64,000 nucleotides of DNA from VAZQ01 sp963827585 (GTDB lineage Bacteria; Pseudomonadota; Alphaproteobacteria; Rhizobiales; Xanthobacteraceae), in the NCBI GenBank assembly GCA_963827585.1, contig CAWHCK010000048.1, forward strand, positions 115,923-179,922. The letters run 5' to 3'. The notes under the pieces are model-generated. The model made no database searches and was not told the origin of the DNA. It saw nothing but the letters and a program-made list of their open reading frames with translations. Positions within the stretch are counted from its first letter, which is position 1, and every line of letters begins with the position of its first letter. Both the position numbers and the translations under genes were made by a program. This document shows, piece by piece, positions 44,376 to 53,408 of the stretch.

Positions 44376-44549
44376 GTTGTAGTTCGTAGGTTCGGGTTAG
44401 CGCGGCCCGGAAGCGAGCCATTCCTGCTCAGCTCATGCGCCGCGCGTAACCCAACACCAGCTGGCGAAAATGTTGGGTTACGCGCGGAGCCCGTACACGG
44501 CTGGAAGCGAGGGCTCCCGGGCCGCGCTAACCCAACCTACGGACTACGG
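44369..44549. repeat. Long inverted repeat, family B, overlapping a stop codon
   Basis: Outer arms pair CGTAGGTTG / CAACCTACG and CGGGTTAGCGCGGCCCGG with CCGGGCCGCGCTAACCC. An inner TAACCCAAC / GTTGGGTTA pair also occurs. The TAG of the CoxL-like copy 3 (44537-44539) lies inside the right arm, so the repeat provides that protein's last codons. Confidence 0.85.
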
Positions 44550-46836
44550 ACGCGCCTGCGGGCGTCATCGATCAGCTCCCACACCCGCGGCGGGGACAGC
44601 GGGAGCTCGCGCGGCTGCACGCCCAGCGACGCAAGCGCGGCGGCGACGGCGTTGGCGATGACGCCGCCGACGGGAATGATGCCGCCTTCGCCCGCGCCCT
44701 TGGCGCCGAGCGGATTGGTCGGCGACGGCTTGTCCTCGAGCGCCACCGCGCGAATGTTGGGAAAGTCGCTCGCGGTCGGGATGAGATAGTCGGCGAGCGA
44801 GCCGGTCAGCAGCTGCCCGTCCCGGTCGTAGACGAAGTGCTCCAGAAATGCGCCGCCGAGCCCCTGCACGATGGCGCCGACGGCCTGCCCGTGCAGGGTC
44901 AACGGGTTGATGATCCGGCCGACGTCCTCGACCGCGACATAGTCGAGAAGCTCGACGTGGCCGGTCTTGGGGTCGACCGCCACGTGCGCAGCGTGCGCAC
45001 CATAGCTGTAGGTGCGCTTGCTGCTCACATAGGCTGTTTCCGCCGAAAGGCCGGCGAAGGCCGCGAGCGGAAGCGAGCTTCCATCGCGAGCGAGCGCCAT
45101 GCCTCCATCGATCTCGACATCCTTCGCCGCGCAGCTCCATCGTTCGGCCGCCGCCGCCCGCACGGCGTCGTGCAGCTTCGCCGCCGCCGCCACGATGGCG
45201 TTGCCGCCCATCACCACCGAGCGCGAGCTGAAGGAGCCGTAGCCGTCGGCGACGTGATCGGTCGAGCCGTGAAACACGCCCTTGATGTCGTGCATGGGGA
45301 TTTCAAGCGCGTCCGCCGCGATCTGGGCGCAGACCGTTTCGAGGCCCTGGCCGATCGAAGACGAGCCGACATAAACCGAGACCTTGCCGCCGGCTTCGAG
45401 CACGAGGCGCGCGCTCTCGCTTGGACCGGAGGCGCCACCCTCGAGGTAGCAGCCGACGGCGGTGCCGCGGTAGCGGCCGTCGATCAGCTGGCCCTGCAAC
45501 GTCGCTTTCGCGTCCCAGTCGATTTCATCGAGGCAGCGCGCGAGCGTGATCCCATAATCGCCGCTGTCGGTTTCCGTGCCGATATGGAGCGGCTCGACGG
45601 TGGCGAGCCGGTACGGCATCTCGGCTTCCGCGATCAGGTTGCGCCGGCGGAACTCGACGCGGTCGAGGCCGAGCTCGCCCGCCGCGATGTCGAACAGGCG
45701 CTCGCGGAAGAAGTCGGCTTCGTACCGCCCCGGCCCGCGATAGGTGCCGGACGGCGTCTTGTTGGTCATCATCAGCGAAACGTCGATGCGGACATCGGGA
45801 ATGCGATAAGGCCCGGTGAGCACCTGCGCGATATTGCGCGCGGCGGTCGGTCCGTTGGTGCGGATATAGGCGCCCTGGTCGGTGACGGCGCGCCCGCGCA
45901 GCGCCAGGATCGTGCCGTCGCTGGCGCAGGCGATCTCCAGCTCGCAGTCGGCGTTGCGAGCGTGATTGGTGGCGGTGAGGTGCTCGCGGCGGTCCTCGAT
46001 CCATTTGACCGGCCGGCCGGTCAGGCGCGCCGCAAACGGAATGAGGAAATCCTCGGGATAGAACTCGCCGCGCGCGCCGAAGCCGCCGCCGACGTCGTTC
46101 TCCACCATGCGGATGGCGTTTTCGGCCAGAGCCATCTGCCTTGCCAGCACGCGCCGATTGAGGAAGGCAACCTTGGCTGCGCCATGGACCGTCAATTGAC
46201 ATTGCGCGGCATCCCATTCCGCCAGCAGCCCGCGCGGCTCCATCGGCACCGCGCCGTGGCGCTGGACCGAAAACCGCTCGCGACGGACATAGGCCGCGCC
46301 CGCGAAGGCCGGCGTCCGCATCGCCGCGCACGCCGGTGAGCGTCATCGCGAGATTGCTGCCGGCAGCCTCGAACAGCAGCACGTCATTGCGGCCCGCGCC
46401 GGCGCTGTCCACGACCGCGGGCAAAGCCTCGATGTCGAGCATGATCGCGTCGAGCGCGTCCTCGGCGGCGGCCGCGCTGTCCGCCAGCACGACGCGCAAC
46501 GGGCTCGCCGACATAGCGGACCTTGCCATGGGCGATCACAGGCTGCTCGAACGGCGCGAAGGCCGGCGAGGATTCTTGCCGCAGCGGAATGGTCGGGATC
46601 GCGGCGCCCAGCGCAGCGGCGATCTCCGCCGTGGTGATCACGGCCTGCACCCCTGGCCGCGTGCGTGCGGCACCGGTCTCGATCGCGCGGATGCGCCCGT
46701 GCGCGACCGGGCTGCGCAGGATCACGGCGTGCAGCAGGTTCTCGCGTGCGAGGTCGTCGACGAACTGGCCGCGCCCGCGCAAGAGGCGAAGATCCTCGAT
46801 GCGTTCGACCGGGCTGCCGACAAAGGCGTTGCGCAT
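44537..46836 (-). CDS. CoxL-like molybdopterin hydroxylase large subunit (copy 3, two frameshifts)
   Basis: The start is ATG 46834-46836 (MRNAFVGSPVERIEDLRLLR). The first frame goes to YVGEPVARR, where a shift near 46505 leads to LRVVLADSAAAAEDALDAI. A second shift near 46322 leads to FAGAAYVRRERFSVQRHGAV and the long remainder. The active-site loop is TYRGPGRYEADFFRERLF, then IGQGLETVCAQIAADALE and GAKGAGEGG. Restored length is about 765 aa and it is similar to copy 2 throughout. No small or medium subunit genes are adjacent; it may share those at 40526-42096. The 3' end lies in a repeat. Confidence 0.87.
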
Positions 46837-46856
46837 CGCGTCCCGCTGCTGATCCG

Positions 46857-47016
46857 CCCTCATCCTGAGGAGGGCGCGTAAGCGCCCGTCTCGAAGGATG
46901 GGGCGGCCACCGATCTCGGGTTTACCCGAGATCGGCAGTATTGGAGTGCGCAAGTCGGCTATAGCCGACTTGCGATGCTTCGAGACGGCGGCTTCGCCGC
47001 CTCCTCAGCATGAGGC
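46857..47016. repeat. Composite repeat, family C (second full copy)
   Basis: CATCCTGAGGAGG and its partner CCTCCTCAGCATGAGG flank the core: CCGATCTCGGGT / ACCCGAGATCGG (46910-46935) and GCAAGTCGGCTA / TAGCCGACTTGC (46950-46973). It lies just upstream of the CoxL-like start and downstream of the aspartate dehydrogenase-like gene. Confidence 0.85.
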
Positions 47017-47044
47017 CGGAACAGGACATTGTTTGCTGCCGCCA

Positions 47045-47852
47045 TCATATGACGATCGTTGCGTGCTGGTTGAGCAGCGCTCGCGCCACGCTGAGTGCTG
47101 CCAGCGCCGAGGTCTTGGGGTTGGTGCGCGACGGCTTGCCTTGCAGCTGGATGGCAAAGCGGCCGGCCGCGCCCTCGGCCTCGATCTCGTGCACATTGCC
47201 GGGCGCGTCGGGATCGGCGACGAGCTCCACTTCGGTGGCGTCGAACCCCAATCCGGCGAGCGCCACCGCCGCGGCGACATTGGCGTTCTGCGGATAGAGC
47301 AAGGCGGCTTCGCCGGCCGTGCCCCGGTAGAGGACGGTGCGCCGCGACGAGCGTGTCGAGATCGACCGCCTGCTCCGCCGGCGTGCCGCGCCAAGCCGAC
47401 GGCGGCTTGCGCGAGCGGTAACGCACCGAGGTCAGGCCTGCGACCCGCATCGCGGCGATGGCATCGATGCCGCCGATCGCGCCTGCCGGCAGCAAGATGC
47501 GGCTGTCGCCGTCACGGGCGGCGACCTTGAGCCGCCCGAGCAGCGCGGGATCGGCGAGCGCGCCGACCGAGATCAGCAGGCAATCGATCCCGCTCCGGAG
47601 CACCGTGTCGCCGTGCTCGGCCACCGCCGCCTGGCCCGCCACTTCGGCCACGATAGCCGGGCTGCAGGCAAGCAGGTCATCGAGTGCTTCGACGATATGA
47701 ACTTCGCAGAGTTTTGCTCGCGCCTCCTCGCCGCGGCCCGGCCGCGCGAGCGCACCGACGATGAGCACGCCGTTCCCCGTGTCGGCGCCGCGCAGCGCTG
47801 CAACCACGTCCTGCGCCATGCCGCCGCAGCCGATGAGGCCAACCGAGGTCAT
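47045..47852 (-). CDS. L-aspartate dehydrogenase-like (NadX/DUF108) oxidoreductase (one frameshift)
   Basis: From ATG 47850-47852 the first frame gives the NAD fold VGLIGCGGMAQDVVAALRGA and LLPAGAIGGIDAIAAMRVAG. After a shift near 47335 the other frame gives the family signature LLYPQNANVAAAVALAGLGF and TSALAALSVARALLNQ to TGA at 47045-47047. The restored protein is ~268 aa. The family oxidises L-aspartate to iminoaspartate with NAD(P), or reduces an imine in related roles. It starts directly after the TAA of the upstream gene (TAAATG), so the two are cotranscribed. Its catabolic partner suggests an amine or imino acid step, not NAD synthesis. Confidence 0.82.
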
Positions 47853-48846
47853 TTAGAGGTGTTGCCCCTCGCTCATTGGAATGTCGCGCAGCGTGCTCGG
47901 TGCGAACAGCTCCTCCAGCTTGACGCGGCGATCGGTCAGCCCGTGCTCGTGGGTATACTGGAGCAGCGCCTCGATCGTCGGCCGGTTCTGTTCGATGCCG
48001 TAGGGAAACCAGTCCGATCCGATGATCTCCCGCTCTTCCTCGAGCAGCGGCTGCAACCAGGCCGACGACACCTTGGACGAGCCCATATCGGCGAGCAGGT
48101 GATAGGCGTATTCCTTGGCGCGGCAGAGCGCCTTGTACATGCTCAGCGCCACCCAGGGATCGCGCTCGTAGACGTCGCGGCGGATCACCACGGTGTGCAT
48201 GATCGGGTAGATCTTCGTGCGCCGGTAATAGTCCTTCTCGACCTCGGCATAGTTGGGAAACAGCCGGCGTACCTTGGGCGCGCCGCGCCGGAACGCGCGC
48301 GGATTGTTGGCCGTCATCATGAAATCGATCTCGCCGCGCTCGAGCAGGTCGCCGAGCTCGGTGCCGGGCGGCGCCTGGGTGAGACGAATGTCGGGTGGCA
48401 GCTTGCGGCCGAGGCGGTCGGCGCGGCCCTGCACCCATTCGACGTCGCTCGGCTTGACGCCGTATTCGTGCTGGAGGAGGCCGCGCATGTAGACCGCCGC
48501 GGTCATGGTGTATTCCGGCACGCCGCCGCGCTCTGCCCTTGAGGTCGGCCGGCGTCTTGATGCCTTTGTCCGTGTTGACGAAGAAATAGCCGTGGCGGAA
48601 GACCCGGGAAGGAAATACCGGGATGGCGACGAACGGCGCCTCGCCGACGCTCACCAGCGTAGTGTGGTTCGACAGCGACATTTCCGCGATTTCGAACTCC
48701 TTGAACTGCAGCATGCGCCAGAAAATGTCGGGGGGCTGCGCGGTGATGTAGTTGAGCTCGATGCCTTCGGGCTGGATCGATCCGTCGCGCAACGCGAGCG
48801 TGCGGTCGTAGGGGCCGCACGCGAATGTCAGGCGCAGCTTGCTCAT
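47853..48846 (-). CDS. 4,5-dihydroxyphthalate decarboxylase-like/NMT1-fold protein (one frameshift)
   Basis: ATG 48844-48846 starts MSKLRLTFACGPYDRTLALR, then EFEIAEMSLSNHTTLVSVGE and FPSRVFRHGYFFVN. At about 48530 the frame shifts, and the continuation is VPEYTMTAAVYMRGLLQHEY, then RRLFPNYAEVEKDYYRRTKI and KLEELFAPSTLRDIPMSEGQ. Restored length is ~330 aa. It has no signal peptide and belongs to the group named after 4,5-dihydroxyphthalate decarboxylase, which has a periplasmic-binding-protein fold but is cytoplasmic. The homolog at 56469-57461 is intact and similar along its length. The true substrate of either is unknown. Confidence 0.85.
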
Positions 48847-48902
48847 CGAACGACTCCTCACGGCTCCTCGCAGGGCCTCGCCGGAAGGACGAGATCGTGT
48901 CC

Positions 48903-49134
48903 GACCCCCGTCATGCGCGGGCTTGACCCGCGCATCCATCTTCTTCGCAAGAATGATGGATTGCCGGGTCAAGCCCGGCAATGACGGACGCGTGGCCAAT
49001 GGCTTTCCACGCTGTCGCGACGGTCGCTGGCTGTCAAGTCAGCGGAGCTCAAGGGGGCATCCGCAATGTTGGGTTACGCGCGGATCAAGATTCGCGGCGC
49101 ACCTCGACAGCGGGGCCGCGCTAACCCAACCTAC
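48903..49134. repeat. Two adjacent intergenic repeats (families E and B)
   Basis: The 370-bp gap between the divergent genes at 48846 and 49217 holds two repeats. At 48903-48986 is an element with CGGGCTTGACCCG, GATGGATTGCCGGGTC and CCCGGCAATGACGG. At 49067-49134 is a family B element with TTGGGTTACGCGCGG and CCGCGCTAACCCAA arms. The remaining ~80 bp upstream of 49217 must hold the promoter; I see no clear consensus in it. Confidence 0.75.
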
Positions 49135-49216
49135 ATTCTCTTCGTGGCGTGTTGGCAGCCGCTTGCGAAATGACATAGGGTCGGCTGCCGGGCACATGGA
49201 GCAGCGAGCCAAGCGG

Positions 49217-50191
49217 ATGTCCCACGTCTTGCATCGACTCACGATCATTGTCCTGGCCCTATTCGGCATGACCGCGCCCGGCGCGGCGCAGAATTACCCC
49301 GAGCGTGTCGTTCGCATCGTCAACCCGTACCCGCCGGGCGGCTCGGTCGACGTGATGGCGCGCATCCTGGCGCAGAAGCTCAGCGACAATCTCGGCCAGC
49401 AGTTCATCGTCGAGAACCGCTCGGGCGGCGGGGGCAATACCGGCAGCGAGTCCGTGGCCAAGGCCGAGCCCGACGGCTACACGCTGCTGTTCACGGCGCC
49501 CGGACCGCTCACCGTCAACCAGACGCTCTACAGCAAGCTCGCCTTCGATCCGGCCAAGGATTTCGCGCCGATCGCGCTGTTCGCGACCGCGCCGATCGTG
49601 CTGATCGTCCATCCCGGCGTGGCGGCCAACAACGTGCAGGAGCTGATCGCACTGGCGAGGAAGGAGCCGGGCAAGATCAACTTCGCCTCGGCCGGCAACG
49701 GCACCACCAATCACCTCTCCGGCGAGCTGTTCAAGAGCATGGCCAAGATCGACATCGTGCACGTGCCCTATCGCGGCGCGGGACCGGCCATGAACGATCT
49801 CATCGGCGGACACGTGCAGATGTTCTTCGATCTCATGCCTGTGGTGTTGCCGCAGGTTACGACCGGCAAGGTGCGCGCGCTCGCAACCGCGGGCGCCAAG
49901 CGCACCTCGACGCTCCCCAACGTGCCGACGGTCGCCGAGCAGGGCCTGCCCGGATTCGACGCCTCGTCCTGGTACGGCCTCGTCGCTCCGGCGAAAACTC
50001 CGGAGCCGGTGCTGGCGAAGCTGCGCGAGGAAGTGGCGAAAGCGCTCAAGTCGCCGGACATGGTGGCGCGCATCCAGGAGCTCGGCTCCGAGCCGGGCAC
50101 CCTCTTCGGCAAGGACTTCGAGGCCTTCATGGCGGGCGAGACCAGGAAATGGGCCGACGTCATCCGCACCTCGGGGGCCAAGGCGGATTGA
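49217..50191 (+). CDS. Bug-family periplasmic receptor, copy 2
   Basis: A 324-aa receptor with leader MSHVLHRLTIIVLALFGMTA. It shows the Bug motifs YPERVVRIVNPYPPGGSVDV, GQQFIVENRSGGGGNTGSES, PDGYTLLFTAPGPLTVNQTL, VPYRGAGPAMNDLIGGHVQM and TLPNVPTVAEQGLPGF. It is a carboxylate or aromatic-acid binding protein by family; no TctAB membrane partner is nearby. ATG 49217 is chosen because the leader begins there, with an alternative ATG seven codons earlier. It is divergent from the 47853-48846 gene and convergent with the third Bug gene. Confidence 0.92.
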   Translation: MSHVLHRLTIIVLALFGMTAPGAAQNYPERVVRIVNPYPPGGSVDVMARILAQKLSDNLGQQFIVENRSGGGGNTGSESVAKAEPDGYTLLFTAPGPLTVNQTLYSKLAFDPAKDFAPIALFATAPIVLIVHPGVAANNVQELIALARKEPGKINFASAGNGTTNHLSGELFKSMAKIDIVHVPYRGAGPAMNDLIGGHVQMFFDLMPVVLPQVTTGKVRALATAGAKRTSTLPNVPTVAEQGLPGFDASSWYGLVAPAKTPEPVLAKLREEVAKALKSPDMVARIQELGSEPGTLFGKDFEAFMAGETRKWADVIRTSGAKAD

Positions 50192-50263
50192 GATTCGAGT
50201 TTGCGCGCGTTCAGCGAAATAGAAGCGCTTGTGCGGGGTCCGCGGCTCGTGCCACGGGCGTTA

Positions 50264-50374
50264 CCTCCCCCTGAAAGGGGGAGGTCGACGCCGAAGGCGT
50301 CGGGTGGGGGTCAAGCGCCGTGCCGACAATTCCAAGTTGGACCCCCACCCCGACCCTCCCCCTTTCAGGGGGAG
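50264..50374. repeat. Palindromic repeat, family A variant
   Basis: CCTCCCCCTGAAAGGGGGAGG and CCTCCCCCTTTCAGGGGGAGG are hairpins at each end, and GGGTGGGGGTC pairs with GACCCCCACCC inside. It lies between convergent Bug genes. Confidence 0.85.
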
Positions 50375-50399
50375 GGAGTCCACCGAGCAAGCGGCATGT

Positions 50400-51375
50400 T
50401 CAATTCTCGCGGATGCCGGCGCTGGTGATGACCTCGCGCCATTTTTTCACGTCGTCGCGGATGCGCGCGCCCAGCGCCTCGGGCGAGCCGGGCTCCGCCT
50501 CCACGCCTTGCTTGGCGAGGGCGGCCCGCACGTCGGGCTCGTTGAGAATGGTGGTCACCTCGCGGTTCAAGCGCGCGACGATGGCGGGCGAGGTGGCGGC
50601 GGGTGCGACGATCGCCTGCCAAAGCACGCATTCGTAGCCGGGCAGGCCCGGACTCGGCCATGGTCGGGACCTCCGGCAGCGTCGAATTGCGTATTGCGCC
50701 GGTCACGGCGAGGGCGCGCAGCTTGCCGGCGCGGATATGCGACAGCGTCGGCGGGATGGTGCCGAACTGCATCTCGACGCGGCCCTCGAGCAGGTCGAGG
50801 GTCGATTGCGCGGTGCCGCGATAGGGCACGTGGGTAAGCTCGATCTTCGCCATCTTCTCGAACAGCGCCCCCGACAGGTGCGCGAGCGTCGCCGGACCCG
50901 CTGACGCATAGGTGAGCGCGCGGGGCTTGCCTTTGGCGAGCGCGATCAAGTCCGGCACGGTCTGTGCCGGCACGCCCGGATAGAGCGCCAGCACGAACGG
51001 CGAGCTGCCGAGCATCGAGACCGGCGCGAAATCCTTGACCGGATCATAGGAAAGCGCGGTGAGGCTCGCGGCCACCGCATGGGTGCTGGTATTGGCGAGC
51101 CCGAGCACATGGCCGTCCGCTTCCGCGCGCGCGACCTGCTCGGTGCCGATGCCGCCGCCGGCGCCGACGCGGTTTTCGACCACGAGTTGCTGGCCCAGGC
51201 GCTCGCCGAGCTTCAGCGCGACCAGACGCGCGACGGTGTCCGAGCTGCTGCCGGGCGTGAACGGAACGATGAACCGGATCGGCCGCTCCGGCCAGCGCGC
51301 GTCGGCGGCGGACTGCGCGTGCGCGGCGCCCGCAGGAAGCAGCAGTGCCAGCAATGCCAGGCCCAAGCAAGTCAT
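50400..51375 (-). CDS. Bug-family periplasmic receptor, copy 3 (one frameshift)
   Basis: From ATG 51373-51375 the leader is MTCLGLALLALLLPAGAAHA. It is followed by RPIRFIVPFTPGSSSDTVAR, GQQLVVENRVGAGGGIGTEQ, VPYRGTAQSTLDLLEGRVEM and TLPEVPTMAESG. Near 50645 the frame breaks. The continuation VLWQAIVAPAATSPAIVARL and so on ends at TGA 50400-50402, as in other Bug proteins. Restored length is ~325 aa. It is only 84 bp upstream of nothing but the divergent space to the FAD hydroxylase gene at 51460, both on the minus strand, so it may follow that gene in one transcript. No TctAB genes are visible. Confidence 0.87.
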
Positions 51376-51459
51376 GGGTCATGTCTCCAGATTATGCCTG
51401 ATTTGCGGCCACATCGTAGCAACCCTCGTGCCAACGCCGTCGGCGAGCCAGCGGGCGGT

Positions 51460-52680
51460 TCATGCGATCCGTTCGGCTTCGCGCAGGCTCTCGATCAGGG
51501 AGCTGCGCAGCAGGAAGGCGCGCGCAAGCTTGGGATCTTCCGCGGTTCGGCGCAACTCGTCGTGGTTCTTCCGGCGCACCGCGGGATCCTTTTCCGCCAG
51601 CAGGCGCTTGTTGCGCATGGTCTGCGCCTGCGTGTGCTGCACGGCGACGTGCCGGCGCTGGCGCTCGTAGCGGTCGAGCGCGTCCTCGGCCGCTTCCCCG
51701 CGCAGGATATTGATCAGCTTCTCCGCCAGGTTGAACGCGTCGTGGACGCCGCTGTTCATGCCCATGGCGCCGATCGGGCTGTTCACATGCGCGGCATCGC
51801 CGGCGAGGATGGCGCGGCCGATCCGGAATTTTTTCGCCACCCGCTGGTGCACGACGTAGAGATTGCTGCCGACGATGTCGAAGTCCTTGCCGGTCGGCAG
51901 GAAGCGCTGCAGCCGCGCCTGCAGCGCGTCCGCACGGACGAGCGCCGCCTCCTCGTCGTCGGGCGCGGTCGGAAAATGGACGCGCCAGCGGTCGGGCGGG
52001 CCCTTCCAGTGGAACAGGTTCGACCATTCGTCGGGATCGGAGATGTAGTTGCGCTCGGTATAGCCGTGCTGCCTGAAATCGTAGGCGACCTCGATATTCA
52101 ACGTGCGGTCGGGATAGGTGAAGCCTTCGAACTCGATGCCGAGGTCCTTGCGCACGATGCTGCGGGCGCCCTCGGCGCTGACGAGATAGGCGCCGCTGAC
52201 GGTCTCGGCTTCACCCGCCGCATTGATCACCTGCGCCGCCACGCCGTCGGCGCCCTGCGTGAACGCCGTGAAGGCGGTGGAGAGGCGCAGCTCGATATCG
52301 GGATGCGCCTTCGCCAGCGCGAGCGCCTCCTCGACGATCTTGATGCGCTCGCACTGCAGCACGTAGGGAAAGCGGGTGTCGTCCTTGAGATGGCCGTGAT
52401 CGAACTCGGCGATCAGCCTGTTGCCGTCGCGCTCGCGATAGTGGAACAGCGGCGCGATGATGCCGCGCGGCTCGAGCTTGTCGTAGAGGCCGATGCGGTC
52501 GAACAGCTCGAGGGTCGCGGGATGATTCGTTCCCGCGCGCGGCACCTGTTCGAGGAAATTTTCGTCGCCCAGCGCCTCGATCAGGCAGACCGACACGCCT
52601 TCTTGCGCCAATGCGAGCGAGAGGCAAAGCCCGACCGGCCCGGCGCCGATGACGATCACGCGGTGGGACGATTTCTGCAT
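51460..52680 (-). CDS. FAD-dependent aromatic hydroxylase (PheA/TfdB/MhpA type), copy 1
   Basis: A 406-aa flavoprotein monooxygenase. The FAD Rossmann motif is GAGPVGLCLSLALAQEG (residues 12-28), the second FAD motif is GRAILAGDAAHVNSPIGAMG, and the middle DG-type segment is VSAEGARSIVRKDLG. It lacks the C-terminal thioredoxin-like domain of phenol hydroxylases and so resembles the shorter PobA/MhpA-like enzymes. These insert one oxygen into an activated aromatic ring using NAD(P)H. It is a paralog of 55025-56257; both end with a long Arg/Glu-rich helix. ATG 52678-52680 is the first start. The substrate is unknown. Confidence 0.88.
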   Translation of the reverse strand: MQKSSHRVIVIGAGPVGLCLSLALAQEGVSVCLIEALGDENFLEQVPRAGTNHPATLELFDRIGLYDKLEPRGIIAPLFHYRERDGNRLIAEFDHGHLKDDTRFPYVLQCERIKIVEEALALAKAHPDIELRLSTAFTAFTQGADGVAAQVINAAGEAETVSGAYLVSAEGARSIVRKDLGIEFEGFTYPDRTLNIEVAYDFRQHGYTERNYISDPDEWSNLFHWKGPPDRWRVHFPTAPDDEEAALVRADALQARLQRFLPTGKDFDIVGSNLYVVHQRVAKKFRIGRAILAGDAAHVNSPIGAMGMNSGVHDAFNLAEKLINILRGEAAEDALDRYERQRRHVAVQHTQAQTMRNKRLLAEKDPAVRRKNHDELRRTAEDPKLARAFLLRSSLIESLREAERIA

Positions 52681-52699
52681 GCTTCCATTTACAACGGCC

Positions 52700-52862
52700 A
52701 GTCACCCGCGGGCTTGACCCGCGGGTCCATCGTCTTTGCAAGAGACTGAAGTGCTCTTCCTTCAGAGGATGGATTGCACCGCAACTCGGGCTTGTCCGAG
52801 TTGCGTGGTACTTGACGCCGCATGTCGGGTAGACCCGACGTGCGGTGTCAAGCCCGGCAATG
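52700..52862. repeat. Family E repeat containing family C-type hairpins
   Basis: CACCCGCGGGCTTGACCCGCGG and TCAAGCCCGGCAATGAC are the family E ends. Between them are GCAACTCGG / CCGAGTTGC (GCAACTCGG with loop GCTTGT) and GTCGGGT / ACCCGAC stems like those of family C. It occupies the gap between the FAD hydroxylase start and the VOC gene. Confidence 0.7.
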
Positions 52863-52883
52863 ACCCCTGTGCAAGCACCATCC

Positions 52884-53288
52884 TCAATTCTTCGCGGCCA
52901 CCACGTCCTTCACGGCGCCGACCCAGCCGGTATGGGTGAGGTCGAACACGATGCCGAGCGGGTCCTTGTACTTGGCCTCGTAGTAGGAATGTGCGTTTGC
53001 GGCCACCCCGGGGGCAGCGGGCTCCGGGCGGCCAGCGAGGTATTTGCCGCCGGCGCCTACGACCTTCTTCTCGGCCTCGTCGAGATCGTCCACCCACATG
53101 CCGAAGTGATAGATGCCGACCTTCTCATCCCCCTCCTGCTTGAGCAGCGCGACGTTGATGGTGCCGTCGGAGACGTAGAGTCCACGCCGGGCCTTGCCCG
53201 CCACCTTCATGTCGAAAGCCTCCTCGAAAAACTTGGCGGCCTTTTCCGGATCGGGAACGATGAGCGCGATGTGGCGAAGCTTGGCCAT
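52884..53288 (-). CDS. VOC-superfamily (glyoxalase/dioxygenase-fold) protein
   Basis: A 134-aa single VOC module pair. LRHIALIVPDPEKAAKFFEE carries the first metal His (H6), HFGMWVDDLDEAEKK the second, and the C-terminal GIVFDLTHTGW segment lacks an obvious Glu at the expected place, so one ligand is uncertain. VOC proteins include extradiol dioxygenases, glyoxalase, epimerases and resistance proteins. The location between an aromatic hydroxylase and a UbiD gene suggests a catabolic isomerase or a ring-cleavage accessory, without direct support. Confidence 0.8.
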   Translation of the reverse strand: MAKLRHIALIVPDPEKAAKFFEEAFDMKVAGKARRGLYVSDGTINVALLKQEGDEKVGIYHFGMWVDDLDEAEKKVVGAGGKYLAGRPEPAAPGVAANAHSYYEAKYKDPLGIVFDLTHTGWVGAVKDVVAAKN

Positions 53289-53408
53289 GGCGTCTGTCCT
53301 TCGTCAGCGAATAGGGGTAGCGAACAATAGCGAGGAACCGCGCCTCACCACAAGGCACGCGGGCTGATATCCTGAACGTGTCGCATGCAGTTGCAGGGGC
53401 GAACGGGA

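Noticed and set aside
22156..46836. Aerobic carbon monoxide dehydrogenase
   Set aside because: None of the three large subunits has the AYRCSFR loop with the Cys that holds copper in true CO dehydrogenase.
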